Shown here piece by piece: positions 33,360 through 41,842 of a DNA stretch of 64,000 nt. The translations under genes and the position numbers were made by a program. How positions within the stretch are numbered: the stretch's first letter is position 1; each line of letters starts with the position of its first letter. Location of the stretch: the NCBI RefSeq assembly GCF_016904945.1, contig NZ_JADIKF010000040.1:868001-932000 (forward strand), in the 5' to 3' direction. The DNA comes from Dyella mobilis (GTDB lineage: Bacteria; Pseudomonadota; Gammaproteobacteria; Xanthomonadales; Rhodanobacteraceae). The notes below the pieces were generated by a model that saw only the letters and a program-made list of their open reading frames with translations, searched no databases and had not been told where the DNA came from.

Positions 33360-34126
33360 GGCGCTCGAGCGCCGGCAACTACGTCTGGCGGCTGCTGGCC
33401 ACCGGCGCCAGTTTCCTGCTGTTCGGCCTGGGCGGACTGGTGTTGCGCGTGATCGTGCTGCCGCTGCTCGGCTTGCTTCCGGGCGATGCGAAAACGCGCC
33501 GCCGGCGCGCCCGTGCCGCGATCAGCAAGGCGTTCTATCTGCACGTGCAATTCATGTATCGCAGCGGGACGCTGGAATACGTCTTCGAGGGTGCCGAGCA
33601 GCTCGGCCGACCCGGCCAGATGATCATCGCCAACCACCCCTCGCTGATCGACGTGGTGTTCCTGATCGCGCACATCCGCGACGCCAACTGCATCGTCAAG
33701 CAAAGCCTGTGGCGCAACCCGTGCACGCGCGGCCCAGTGTGCCGCGCCCAATACATCAGCAACAACGGCAGCCCGGAGATGCTGGAGGAAGCCGCCGATG
33801 CGCTGCGTGGCGGCGAAACGCTGATCGTCTTTCCCGAAGGCACGCGCACGGCCCCCGACCACGCGCCGGTCTTCCACCGCGGCGCAGCTGCCATTGCACT
33901 GCGCGGAGCACGCGTCATCACACCGGTGTTCATCACCGTCAGGCCCACCACGCTGACCAAGGCCGAGCCCTGGTATCGCATTCCCGAGCGGCGCGTGAAA
34001 GTGACGTTGCGCGTGGGCAAAGACATCGATCCGGACAGTTTCAATGCGCAAGCGCCGCTGCCGATTGCTTCGCGCAGGCTCAACGAATATCTGCACCAAC
34101 TTTTTCTCAGGGAGCTTTCATCGTGA
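33335..34126 (+). CDS. PlsC-type lysophospholipid acyltransferase, aryl polyene cluster
   Basis: A 263-residue membrane-associated acyltransferase. An N-terminal hydrophobic segment (~20-50) is followed by the catalytic HX4D motif in IANHPSLIDVVF and by the substrate motif FPEGTRTAP. These are hallmarks of 1-acyl-glycerol-3-phosphate acyltransferases. In the cluster it probably attaches an acyl chain or the polyene to a lipid anchor. It overlaps the gene before by 25 bases and the ACP gene after by four. Confidence 0.9.
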   Translation: MDLAANPVRRSSAGNYVWRLLATGASFLLFGLGGLVLRVIVLPLLGLLPGDAKTRRRRARAAISKAFYLHVQFMYRSGTLEYVFEGAEQLGRPGQMIIANHPSLIDVVFLIAHIRDANCIVKQSLWRNPCTRGPVCRAQYISNNGSPEMLEEAADALRGGETLIVFPEGTRTAPDHAPVFHRGAAAIALRGARVITPVFITVRPTTLTKAEPWYRIPERRVKVTLRVGKDIDPDSFNAQAPLPIASRRLNEYLHQLFLRELSS

Positions 34127-34392
34127 ATGCCTTGCAGCAGGAAATCGCCCAACTGATCATCGATACCCTCAACCTGGAGGATGTCACCGTCGCCGACATT
34201 CCGCCGGACCAGCCGCTGTTCGGCGAGGGCCTGGGGCTGGATTCGGTGGACGCGCTGGAACTGGCGCTGGCGTTGCAGAAACGCTACGACATCCGCATCG
34301 CGTCCGATTCGAAAGATGCGCGCCAGCACTTCACCACCGTCGCCACGCTCGCCGCCTTCGTGCAGGCACAGCAGGAAGCATGCAAAAACTGA
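34123..34392 (+). CDS. Acyl carrier protein, aryl polyene cluster (ACP 2)
   Basis: An 89-residue carrier protein starting with GTG at 34123 inside the previous stop (GTGA), with GGGAGC ahead of it. The phosphopantetheine serine is S41 in GLGLDSVDALEL. Aryl polyene clusters typically encode two carriers, one for priming and one for elongation. Which is which cannot be told from sequence. It overlaps the next gene by 13 bases. Confidence 0.9.
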   Translation: MNALQQEIAQLIIDTLNLEDVTVADIPPDQPLFGEGLGLDSVDALELALALQKRYDIRIASDSKDARQHFTTVATLAAFVQAQQEACKN

Positions 34393-34925
34393 CTTCCATC
34401 CTGTTGCCGCTGGTCGGGGTGCTCTACCCCTTCGTGGTGTATTTCGGCATGGATCGCGTACCGCCGCCGATGTTCGCACTGGTGCTCGGCGCGATCTGGC
34501 TGATCCGCGCGCCAGCGCTGCTGAAGCAACCCGGCGGCCGGCTGATGCTGGGGGCCGCCTTGACCTACTGCGCCCTGCTCGCCTTCAGCGGCAACGATGC
34601 GCTGGAGCGTTGGTATCCCACCCTGATCAGTGCGCTGCTGCTGTGCGCCTTCGGCCTGAGCCTGATTTACGGGCCGCCGCTGGTGGAACGCATTGCACGC
34701 GTGCGTGAGCCTGACTTGCCGGATGCCGCGATTCCCTACACGCGCAAGGTCACCTGGGTGTGGGTCGGATTCTTCGTCTTCAACGGCGTGGTATCGGCAG
34801 CCTTGACGCTGTGGGCGCGATTGAGCTTGTGGACGCTCTACAACGGGCTGATCGTGTATTTCATCATGGGCACCCTGTTTGCCGGCGAATGGCTGTTGCG
34901 GCGGCGCTTGCGAGGCACCGCTTGA
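34380..34925 (+). CDS. COG4648-like integral membrane protein, aryl polyene cluster
   Basis: A 181-residue protein with about five to six membrane spans (for example LLPLVGVLYPFVVYF, LGAALTYCALLAF, LISALLLCAFGLSLIY and WVWVGFFVFNGVVSAAL). Comparable accessory membrane proteins sit at the same place in other aryl polyene clusters, just ahead of the acyl-CoA ligase gene; their role is unknown. Here its stop overlaps the TTG start of the ligase-remnant/dehydratase gene. Confidence 0.82.
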   Translation: MQKLTSILLPLVGVLYPFVVYFGMDRVPPPMFALVLGAIWLIRAPALLKQPGGRLMLGAALTYCALLAFSGNDALERWYPTLISALLLCAFGLSLIYGPPLVERIARVREPDLPDAAIPYTRKVTWVWVGFFVFNGVVSAALTLWARLSLWTLYNGLIVYFIMGTLFAGEWLLRRRLRGTA

Positions 34926-35545
34926 GCATCGAACTGCCTGAGGCGGTCGAGCGCTTGCGTGCCCATGCCTGGGTGACCGACGCGCGCGAGGGGAAAGCCG
35001 GTGCGGCCGCGCAAGGCATCGTGCTGGCGCTCAACGCAGCGGGGATTGCCGCGCTGCATCGCATGGGCCGGGCGCGATTGATCGAAGCACTGCAACGCGA
35101 CACCGGGCATGCCGACGACGCCATCGTCTGGCGGCTGCGGGATACCTTGCCGTCTGCCACCGATGCCGCACAGATCGACGCGTGGCTGCACGCACCGTTG
35201 CCGCGCGAGCCCTTGCTGCTGGACGAACGGCAGCACGACGGCAACTGGACCCTGGCCCTGCGCGTTCCGCTGGACCTGGTGTATTTCCCCGGCCACTTTC
35301 CACAGGCACCGGTACTGCCGGGCGCGGTACAGATCGATTGGGCATTGGCGCTCGCCGCACCGCGGCTGGGTACGCCGCAACGCTGCAACGTGATGGAAGC
35401 ACTTAAATTCCAGCAGTTGCTGCGCCCCGGCGATCGCGTGGAGCTGAGCCTGCATCACGACACCGCTCGCCACAAATTGCATTTCGCCTATCGCTACGGC
35501 GATCGGGCGTATTCTTCGGGTCGACTGGCATGGAGTGCCGCTTGA
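34922..35545 (+). CDS. ApeI-type dehydratase fused to a ligase C-terminal remnant
   Basis: A 207-residue protein read from the TTG at 34922 (TTGA overlap). Residues ~105-207 are a hotdog-fold dehydratase with YFPGHFPQAPVLPGAVQ, the ApeI/FabZ-like motif. Residues 1-~95 (LPEAVERLRAHAWVTDAR, ALHRMGRARLIEALQRD and WRLRDTLP) resemble the last ~90 residues of an AMP-forming acyl-CoA ligase. In related clusters a full ligase is often fused to this dehydratase. The ~350-residue adenylating part is missing here. The dehydratase should remove water from 3-hydroxyacyl-ACP during polyene extension. Confidence 0.8.
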   Translation: MSIELPEAVERLRAHAWVTDAREGKAGAAAQGIVLALNAAGIAALHRMGRARLIEALQRDTGHADDAIVWRLRDTLPSATDAAQIDAWLHAPLPREPLLLDERQHDGNWTLALRVPLDLVYFPGHFPQAPVLPGAVQIDWALALAAPRLGTPQRCNVMEALKFQQLLRPGDRVELSLHHDTARHKLHFAYRYGDRAYSSGRLAWSAA

Positions 35546-36513
35546 TGAACGTACACGTTGCACGAGAAAGACATTGGTCCACGCAAAAAGAACGCGGCAG
35601 CCTGTTCCTGATGCGGCTGACGGCGCTGAGCGTAAGGCTGTTCGGCCGCCGCCTGCTGGCGCCGGTGCTGTATCTGATCGTGCTCTATTTCTTTGTCTCG
35701 GCACGCAGCGCGCGGCGCAATATCCGCCAATACCAGACCTATCTGGCTGACTGGAGCGACAAGCCCGAACTGAAACCCACGCTGGGCAAGGTGTTCGGCC
35801 AGTTCATCGCCTTCGCCGACAACCTGCTCGATCGCCTGGACGTGTGGCGCGGTCGCCTGCGTTTCGAGCAGGTGCAACTGGTCGACCCTTCCGGCATCCG
35901 CCCGCGGCTGTTGCGCAGCCAACACGGCGGACGCGGCGAAATCCTGGTGGTAACCCACCTGGGCAACCCGGACGTATGCCGCGCGATGGCGGAACTTGGC
36001 GAGCAGGTTCCGCTCAACGTGCTGGTACACAACCGCCACGTTGCCCAGTTCAATCGCCTGCTGGGCGAAGCCGGCGACCGCAGCATGCGTTTGATCCAGG
36101 TGAGCGAGCTGGATACGGCCATGATGATGGACCTGTCCCAACGGGTGGAGCGCGGCGAATGGCTGGCGATTGCCGGCGACCGCGTGCCGCTGCACGACGG
36201 CCGACGCGTCACCGTGAATTTTCTCGGATACGTGGCGGCGTTTCCGCAAGGCCCGTGGCTGCTTGCAGGGCTTTTGCGCTGCCCGGTGAACCTGTTGTGT
36301 TGCCTGAAGGTAGATGGCCGCTATCGCATCCATCTGGATCCGTTCCTGGACGTGGCGCAATGGGAACGCAGCCGGCGCGATGCCGTCATCCAGCAATGGG
36401 TGCAGCGCTATGCCGACCATCTGGCTGGACAGTGCCTGATGGCACCGCAGCAGTGGTTCAATTTCTACGCTTATTGGCAACCGCGCGAGAAGGAGGCCAA
36501 CGATGCGACGTAA
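35545..36513 (+). CDS. LpxL/HtrB-like acyltransferase, aryl polyene cluster
   Basis: A 322-residue inner-membrane acyltransferase of the lipid A biosynthesis (lauroyltransferase) family. It has one N-terminal membrane segment (~30-50, RLLAPVLYLIVLYFFV) and a catalytic block ILVVTHLGNPDVCRAMAEL, where the usual HX4-5(D/E) histidine is present. AIAGDRVPLHDGRRVTVNFL is the second conserved block. It probably transfers an acyl or polyene chain during anchor assembly. The ATG at 35545 overlaps the previous stop; an ATG at 35530 is also in frame. It overlaps the thioesterase gene. Confidence 0.85.
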   Translation: MNVHVARERHWSTQKERGSLFLMRLTALSVRLFGRRLLAPVLYLIVLYFFVSARSARRNIRQYQTYLADWSDKPELKPTLGKVFGQFIAFADNLLDRLDVWRGRLRFEQVQLVDPSGIRPRLLRSQHGGRGEILVVTHLGNPDVCRAMAELGEQVPLNVLVHNRHVAQFNRLLGEAGDRSMRLIQVSELDTAMMMDLSQRVERGEWLAIAGDRVPLHDGRRVTVNFLGYVAAFPQGPWLLAGLLRCPVNLLCCLKVDGRYRIHLDPFLDVAQWERSRRDAVIQQWVQRYADHLAGQCLMAPQQWFNFYAYWQPREKEANDAT

Positions 36514-36964
36514 CGGCGTACTGCATGCAACCGTCGAGGTGGTGGTACCGTTCTTCGACGTCGATTCGATGGACGTGGTGTGGCACGGCCACTACGTGAA
36601 GTATCTGGAAGTGGCGCGCTGCGCGCTGCTCGACGACATCGGCCACAACTACGTACAAATGAAGGCCTCCGGCTATACGTGGCCGGTGATAGATCTACAA
36701 CTGCGCTACGTGCAAGCCTCGCGTTTCGGCCAGCGCCTGAGCGTGCGCGCCGACCTGATCGAATGGCAAAACCGATTGCTGCTGCACTACCTGATCCAGG
36801 ACGCCGAAACCGGCCAGCGCATCACGCGCGCCAGCAGCGTCCAGGTAGCGGTGAAGATCGACGACGGCGAGATGCAACTGGTGTCACCCGATGTCTTCGT
36901 GCAGGCCGTCGAACGCCGGCTGCACGACCTTTCCCAAACATCTTCCACTCCGATCGCGACATGA
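36503..36964 (+). CDS. YbgC/FadM-type acyl-CoA thioesterase, aryl polyene cluster
   Basis: A 153-residue hotdog-fold 4HBT protein. The active-site region is FFDVDSMDVVWHGHYVKYLE (residues ~17-36), with D21 and the HGHY motif of this family. It is expected to hydrolyse or edit thioester-bound chains on the carrier proteins. It overlaps both neighbours (11 bases before, four after), consistent with tight translational coupling. Confidence 0.88.
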   Translation: MRRNGVLHATVEVVVPFFDVDSMDVVWHGHYVKYLEVARCALLDDIGHNYVQMKASGYTWPVIDLQLRYVQASRFGQRLSVRADLIEWQNRLLLHYLIQDAETGQRITRASSVQVAVKIDDGEMQLVSPDVFVQAVERRLHDLSQTSSTPIAT

Positions 36965-37674
36965 ATTACGCCAGCCCTACGTATGTCGAGGAAACCCGCA
37001 TCGGTTTCCATTTCCTGAGCAGCCGTACCTGGCAGCATCACGTATTGCGCGTGGCGATCAACGACCTCAAGCGGCTGACCGGGGAACCGCGGCCGCAAGG
37101 CGGCAGCCTGCTGGATGTCGGGTGCGGCCAGGGCAAGTCGTTGCGCCTGTTGCGCGACGCGTTCCAGCCCACGCGCGTACTGGGGCTGGATGCCGACCCA
37201 GCTAGCCTCGAGCTTTCCGCAGCGGAAGCCGCGCGCGAGAACATTCCGCTGGAGGTGCTGGCCGCCGATTGCGCCAGCATTCCCCTGCCCGATGGCAGCA
37301 TCGACATCGTGTTCTGCCACCAGACTTTTCATCACCTGGTGGAACAGGAGCGCGCGCTGGCCGAATTCTGGCGCGTGCTCAAGCCCGGCGGCTTGTTGCT
37401 GTTCGCCGAATCCACCAAGGCCTATATCGATACCTGGGTGATTCGCTGGTTCTTCCGCCATCCGATGGACGTCCAGAAGAGCGCCGAGGAATACCTGGAC
37501 ATGCTGCGCAAGCAGGGCTTCGTGTTCGGCGCACAGAATGTTTCGTTCCCCTACCTGTGGTGGAGCCGCTCCAAGGACTTCGGATTGCTGGAGCGCTGGG
37601 GCCTGCGCGCGCCGCCGCCGCCCGGACGGCGCGAGGAAACCCTGGTCAATGCGGCGGTACGCAAACCGGCATGA
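36961..37674 (+). CDS. SAM-dependent class I methyltransferase, aryl polyene cluster
   Basis: A 237-residue cytoplasmic enzyme with Rossmann motif I in LLDVGCGQGKSLRLL (~50-64), an acidic residue at the end of strand 2 (VLGLDADPAS), motif III in IDIVFCHQTFHH and LKPGGLLLFAE. Methyltransferases of aryl polyene clusters modify the aryl head group, for example by C-methylation. The exact target here is not readable. It is coupled on both sides by ATGA overlaps. Confidence 0.9.
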   Translation: MNYASPTYVEETRIGFHFLSSRTWQHHVLRVAINDLKRLTGEPRPQGGSLLDVGCGQGKSLRLLRDAFQPTRVLGLDADPASLELSAAEAARENIPLEVLAADCASIPLPDGSIDIVFCHQTFHHLVEQERALAEFWRVLKPGGLLLFAESTKAYIDTWVIRWFFRHPMDVQKSAEEYLDMLRKQGFVFGAQNVSFPYLWWSRSKDFGLLERWGLRAPPPPGRREETLVNAAVRKPA

Positions 37675-38861
37675 ACATCTACCTCAATGCCCTGGGCGTC
37701 ACCTGCAGCCTCGGCGCCGGCAAGGCGGCCGTGGCCGAAGCGCTGTTCGCCGGCGACGATAGTGGCATTCGCCCCGAGCAGGACTGGATCCCCGGCCACG
37801 CGCCGCCGCTTGGCGGCGTACGAGGCGAACTGCCCGCCATACCGGAAGCCTTGCGCGGTCATCGCGACAATCGCAACAACCGTCTGCTGCTTGCCGCCGC
37901 GCAGGAAATCGAAAGCGACATTCACGCCGCCATCGGCCGCTACGGGCACGCGCGCATCGGCGTGGTGCTCGGCACCAGCACCACGGGTATCGAAGAAGCG
38001 ACACGTGGCATCGGTGCGTATCGACGCGATGGCGCATGGCCGGCGGATTACCGCTACGCCCATCAGGAGCTCGGCGCTCCGGCTGCCTTTCTCGCCGAAT
38101 GGCTGGCCCTCAGCGGCCCCTGCTACGGCATTTCCACCGCGTGCACGTCCGGCGCGCGCGCCTTGCTCAGTGCACAGCGGCTGTTGCGCCTGGGCTTGTG
38201 CGACGCGGTGCTGTGCGGCGGCGTGGACACGCTGTGCCGCCTGGCCATTAACGGCTTCCATGCACTGGAAGCGGTGGACATGCAGCGCTGCGACCCCTTT
38301 TCCAGGCATCGCCGCGGCATCAATATCGGCGAAGCCGCCGCACTGTTCCTGATGAGCAAGGAACCCGGCCCGGTGCAATGGCTGGGAGGCGGCGCCAGCT
38401 CGGATGCGTATCACCTTTCGTCGCCCGACCCCGACGGCATCGGTGCGCAAGCAGCGATGCGCAGCGCATTGCGCAACGCAGGGCTGGAGTCTGCGCAGAT
38501 CGACTACGTCAACCTGCACGGCACCGCCACCGAACACAACGACCGCATGGAAAGCCAGGCACTCGCGGCCGTCTTCGAACATCCCGTGCCCTGCTCTTCG
38601 ACAAAGTCGCTGACCGGCCATACCTTGGCCGCCGCGGGCGCACTGGAAGCGGCGTTCTGCTGGCTCAGCCTGACCGATGCGCGCGCCGAACGGCGCCTGC
38701 CGCCACATCGCTGGGATGGCGAGGCGGATCCGTCCCTGCCCGCTTTGAACCTGGTGCAGAACGGCGGCCATCTGCCCACGGGCGGACCGCGCCGCTTGAT
38801 GAGCAACTCGTTTGCCTTCGGCGGCAACAATGCTTCGCTGATTCTCGGAGATCCGGCGTGA
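37671..38861 (+). CDS. Beta-ketoacyl-ACP synthase, aryl polyene cluster (KS 2)
   Basis: A 396-residue ketosynthase with a complete triad: C158 in GISTACTSGARA, H283 in NLHGTATEHND and H317 in LTGHTLAAAGA. It differs clearly from KS 1 in sequence, and the cluster therefore has two active ketosynthases plus the chain length factor. One is likely the main elongating enzyme and the other a priming or accessory condensing enzyme. It is coupled to the neighbours by ATGA and GTGA overlaps. Confidence 0.92.
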   Translation: MNIYLNALGVTCSLGAGKAAVAEALFAGDDSGIRPEQDWIPGHAPPLGGVRGELPAIPEALRGHRDNRNNRLLLAAAQEIESDIHAAIGRYGHARIGVVLGTSTTGIEEATRGIGAYRRDGAWPADYRYAHQELGAPAAFLAEWLALSGPCYGISTACTSGARALLSAQRLLRLGLCDAVLCGGVDTLCRLAINGFHALEAVDMQRCDPFSRHRRGINIGEAAALFLMSKEPGPVQWLGGGASSDAYHLSSPDPDGIGAQAAMRSALRNAGLESAQIDYVNLHGTATEHNDRMESQALAAVFEHPVPCSSTKSLTGHTLAAAGALEAAFCWLSLTDARAERRLPPHRWDGEADPSLPALNLVQNGGHLPTGGPRRLMSNSFAFGGNNASLILGDPA

Positions 38862-39325
38862 AGCCGTGGCCGATCGCCGATGTGCTGCCTCATGCGGGCG
38901 AGATGATCCTGCTCGACGGTATCGAGGAAGTGGAGGCCGAGCGCATCGTTTGCACCCGCACGCTGGGCACGAACGGCCTGTTCCAGAACGCCGACGGCAG
39001 CCTGCCGGCATGGGTCGGCGTGGAACTGATGGCGCAAAGCATCGCTGCGTGGTCCGGCTGCCGTGCACGCGCCGACCGACAGCCGGTGCAACTGGGCTTT
39101 CTGCTCGGCACGCGACATTACACCTGCAACGCCGATGTCTTTGCGCCGGGAAGTTGCTTGCGCATCGAAGCAGTACGCTCGTTTCACGACGAACACGGCA
39201 TGGGTGTCTTCAGTTGCCGCATCGACGCGCCCGGCGTGCATGCCGAAGCGCGCTTGAACGTTTACCGTCCGCCCGACGCGGACGCTTTTTTCAACCAGAT
39301 CGCCGGAGAGATACAACGTGACTGA
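38858..39325 (+). CDS. ApeP-type 3-hydroxyacyl-ACP dehydratase, aryl polyene cluster
   Basis: A 155-residue hotdog protein starting with GTG at 38858 (overlap GTGA). It has IADVLPHAGEMILLDGIEEV and AWVGVELMAQSIAAWSGCR, the family's catalytic histidine and glutamate blocks. In the studied aryl polyene system two dehydratases, ApeI and ApeP types, work together; the other is at 34922. It is followed by the ketoreductase with an 8-base overlap. Confidence 0.88.
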   Translation: MKPWPIADVLPHAGEMILLDGIEEVEAERIVCTRTLGTNGLFQNADGSLPAWVGVELMAQSIAAWSGCRARADRQPVQLGFLLGTRHYTCNADVFAPGSCLRIEAVRSFHDEHGMGVFSCRIDAPGVHAEARLNVYRPPDADAFFNQIAGEIQRD

Positions 39326-40046
39326 CACCGTTCTGGTTACCGGTTCCAGCCGCGGCATCGGGCGCGCCATCGCGCTGCGCCTGGCACACGCCGGCTACGA
39401 CCTGGTGCTGCATTGTCGCAGCCGCCGCGACGAAGCCGAGCAGGTGCATGCGTCGATCGAACAGATTGGGCGCCAGGCGCGCATCCTGCAGTTCGACATC
39501 GCCGATCGCGCTGCCTGCACGGCTGCACTCGAAGCGGACGTGCAGCAGCATGGCGCCTACTATGGCGTGGTGTGCAACGCGGGGCTGACCCGCGATGGCG
39601 CCTTCCCTGCCTTGACCGATGAAGATTGGGACCAGGTGCTGCGCACCAACCTGGACGGTTTCTACAACGTGCTGCATCCGCTCATCATGCCGATGATCCG
39701 GCGCCGCGCTGCCGGGCGCATCGTCTGCATCACGTCGGTATCGGGCTTGATCGGCAATCGCGGCCAGGTCAACTACAGCGCATCGAAAGCCGGTGTGATC
39801 GGCGCCGCCAAGGCCTTGGCGGTGGAATTGGCCAAGCGCAAGATCACGGTCAATTGCGTGGCGCCGGGGTTGATCGATACCGACATGATCGGCGAGGACG
39901 TGCCGCTGGAAGAAATCATGAAGGCGATTCCCATGCAGCGCGCCGGCACGGCCGATGAAGTCGCCGCTGCGGTGCAGTTTCTGCTCAGCCCAGAAGCCGG
40001 CTACATCACCCGGCAGGTGCTGTCCGTCAACGGCGGCTTGTGTTGA
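39318..40046 (+). CDS. 3-ketoacyl-ACP reductase (FabG-like SDR), aryl polyene cluster
   Basis: A 242-residue short-chain dehydrogenase starting with GTG at 39318. The cofactor motif is TGSSRGIGRA (8-17). The catalytic residues are N111, S140, Y153 and K157 (NYSASKAG). It reduces 3-ketoacyl-ACP to 3-hydroxyacyl-ACP with NADPH in each polyene extension round, ahead of the dehydratases. It is the last core biosynthetic gene of the operon. Confidence 0.93.
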   Translation: MTDTVLVTGSSRGIGRAIALRLAHAGYDLVLHCRSRRDEAEQVHASIEQIGRQARILQFDIADRAACTAALEADVQQHGAYYGVVCNAGLTRDGAFPALTDEDWDQVLRTNLDGFYNVLHPLIMPMIRRRAAGRIVCITSVSGLIGNRGQVNYSASKAGVIGAAKALAVELAKRKITVNCVAPGLIDTDMIGEDVPLEEIMKAIPMQRAGTADEVAAAVQFLLSPEAGYITRQVLSVNGGLC

Positions 40047-40098
40047 AGCCGCGCCATACGCCCGATTTGCCAGCAACCACCTCTGGAGATTTCAAAGC

Positions 40099-40536
40099 AT
40101 GAAAGCAAAGACCATGGCATGCATCGCCCTGTTGCTCGCCGCCCCGGGCCTCGCCAGCGCCGCCGACAAGGTGCTGCACTTTCCCATCCAGAACGCCATC
40201 GACGCCGCCACCAAGGACGGCAAACTCGACGGCACGGTGAAGTTCTACCTGGCCGGCAATACGCCGAGCGGACAGGTTACGGTGGTCAACGACGACGTCG
40301 AGGTCAATCGCAAGACCAATGCGTTCGGCAAAAAGGACCAGGCCACCTGCGACTGGGCGATGCAATCGGCGCTGATCAGCCTGCAGGACCTGGCCAAGAA
40401 GGCCGGCGCCAACGCCGTGGTCAACATCGTCAGCGACTATGGCAACGAATACCGCGACAACCAGAATTATGAATGCCACGTGGGCTTTTTGATGTCCGGC
40501 GTGATCATGAAGGGCAAGCTGGCGAAGGTGCAGTAG
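40099..40536 (+). CDS. Small exported protein at end of aryl polyene operon
   Basis: A 145-residue secreted protein with a signal peptide of 21 residues (ends GLASAADK). The mature part has two cysteines (DQATCDWAM and NYECHVG) and a central KAGANAVVNIVSDYGNEYRD block. This family is often labelled excinuclease ATPase-like in databases, but nothing in it resembles an ATPase. The ribosome binding site TGGAG lies at 40084-40088. It is probably transcribed with the cluster (52-base gap); function unknown. Confidence 0.75.
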   Translation: MKAKTMACIALLLAAPGLASAADKVLHFPIQNAIDAATKDGKLDGTVKFYLAGNTPSGQVTVVNDDVEVNRKTNAFGKKDQATCDWAMQSALISLQDLAKKAGANAVVNIVSDYGNEYRDNQNYECHVGFLMSGVIMKGKLAKVQ

Positions 40537-40620
40537 CACTACTCTGATGCGCCGCACCAGAGCCCGAACGTTCCCTGCGCTACAATTCCCCGGCTAAATC
40601 CCCTCCCCAGGAGTCTTGCG

Positions 40621-41778
40621 ATGCGTCCGTTCCCGCTCGGTGAAGAGATCGACCTGCTGCGCGAAAGCGTTGCCGCTTTTGCGGAAAAGGAAATCGCGCC
40701 ACGCGCCGATCACATCGACCGCGAGAACCTGTTCCCGCACGATCTGTGGCGCAAGCTGGGCGACATGGGCCTGCTCGGTGTCACCGTGCCGGAAGAATAC
40801 GGCGGCAGCGGCATGGGTTTCCTCGCACACATGGTGGCGATGGAGGAGATTTCGCGCGCATCCGGGTCGGTGGGCTTGTCCTACGGCGCGCACTCCAACC
40901 TGTGCGTGCAGAACATCTATCACAACGGCAATGAAGCGCAGCGCCGCAAGTACATTCCCAAACTGTGCTCCGGCGAATACGTCGGCGCGCTGGCGATGAG
41001 CGAGCCGGGCGCAGGTTCGGACGTGGTCGGCTCAATGAGCTGCAAAGCCACGCAACGCGGCGACGTATGGGTGGCCAACGGCTCGAAGATGTGGATCACC
41101 AACGGCCCCGACGCGGACGTGCTGCTGGTGTACATGCGCACGGCACCGCGCGTGGCGGGCAGCCGCTGCATGACCGCGTTCATCGTGGAAAAGGGCATGA
41201 AGGGTTTCAGCACGGCGCAGAAACTGGACAAGCTCGGCATGCGCGGCTCCAACACCTGCGAGCTGGTGTTCGAGGATTGCGAGATTCCCGCGGAAAACAT
41301 CGTGGGCGAAGTGAACGAAGGCGTGCGCGTGCTGATGAGCGGCTTGGACACCGAGCGCCTAGTGCTGTCCGGCGGCCCGATCGGCCTGATGCAGGCGGCG
41401 CTGGACCTCGCCCTGCCCTATGTGCGCGAGCGCAAGCAGTTCAACGCTCCCATCGGCACCTTCGGCGTCATGCAGGCAAAGATCGCCGACATGTACACCA
41501 AACTGCAGAGCTCGCGCGGCTACGCCTACATGGTGGCCAGGGAGTTCGATGCCGGCGTGAAATCGCGTATCGATCCGGCAGCCTGCCTGCTCAACGCATC
41601 AGAGAATGCCGTAAAGGTTGCACTGGAGGCGATCCAGACGCTCGGCGGCAATGGCTACATCAACGAGTTCCCCGCCGGCCGCCTGCTGCGCGATGCGAAG
41701 CTTTATGAGATCGGCGCGGGCACCAATGAAATCCGCCGCATGCTGATCGGGCGCGAGCTGTTTCACGGCAAGGCGTGA
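40621..41778 (+). CDS. liuA: Isovaleryl-CoA dehydrogenase
   Basis: A 385-residue FAD acyl-CoA dehydrogenase. It has AMSEPGAGSDVVGSMSCKA (FAD/substrate loop), WITNGPDADVLLVYMRT and the catalytic base E245 in LDTERLVLSGGPIGL. A glutamate at this helix position, rather than near residue 370, marks isovaleryl-CoA dehydrogenases. ALEAIQTLGGNGYINEFPAG and YEIGAGTNEIRRM close the fold. It converts isovaleryl-CoA to 3-methylcrotonyl-CoA, the substrate of the carboxylase encoded at 47016 and 57879. AGGAGTC precedes the ATG. A terminator follows. Confidence 0.93.
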   Translation: MRPFPLGEEIDLLRESVAAFAEKEIAPRADHIDRENLFPHDLWRKLGDMGLLGVTVPEEYGGSGMGFLAHMVAMEEISRASGSVGLSYGAHSNLCVQNIYHNGNEAQRRKYIPKLCSGEYVGALAMSEPGAGSDVVGSMSCKATQRGDVWVANGSKMWITNGPDADVLLVYMRTAPRVAGSRCMTAFIVEKGMKGFSTAQKLDKLGMRGSNTCELVFEDCEIPAENIVGEVNEGVRVLMSGLDTERLVLSGGPIGLMQAALDLALPYVRERKQFNAPIGTFGVMQAKIADMYTKLQSSRGYAYMVAREFDAGVKSRIDPAACLLNASENAVKVALEAIQTLGGNGYINEFPAGRLLRDAKLYEIGAGTNEIRRMLIGRELFHGKA

Positions 41779-41800
41779 GGCAAGCAACCTCCCACGCAAT

Positions 41801-41830
41801 AAAAAAGGCCCGCCAAAGCGGGCCTTTTTT
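41801..41830. terminator. Bidirectional rho-independent terminator
   Basis: AAAAAAGGCCCGC-CAAA-GCGGGCCTTTTTT lies between the convergent stops of liuA (41778) and the autotransporter (41843). The A-tract and T-tract make it usable from both sides. Confidence 0.93.
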
Positions 41831-41842
41831 CACGCAAACGAC

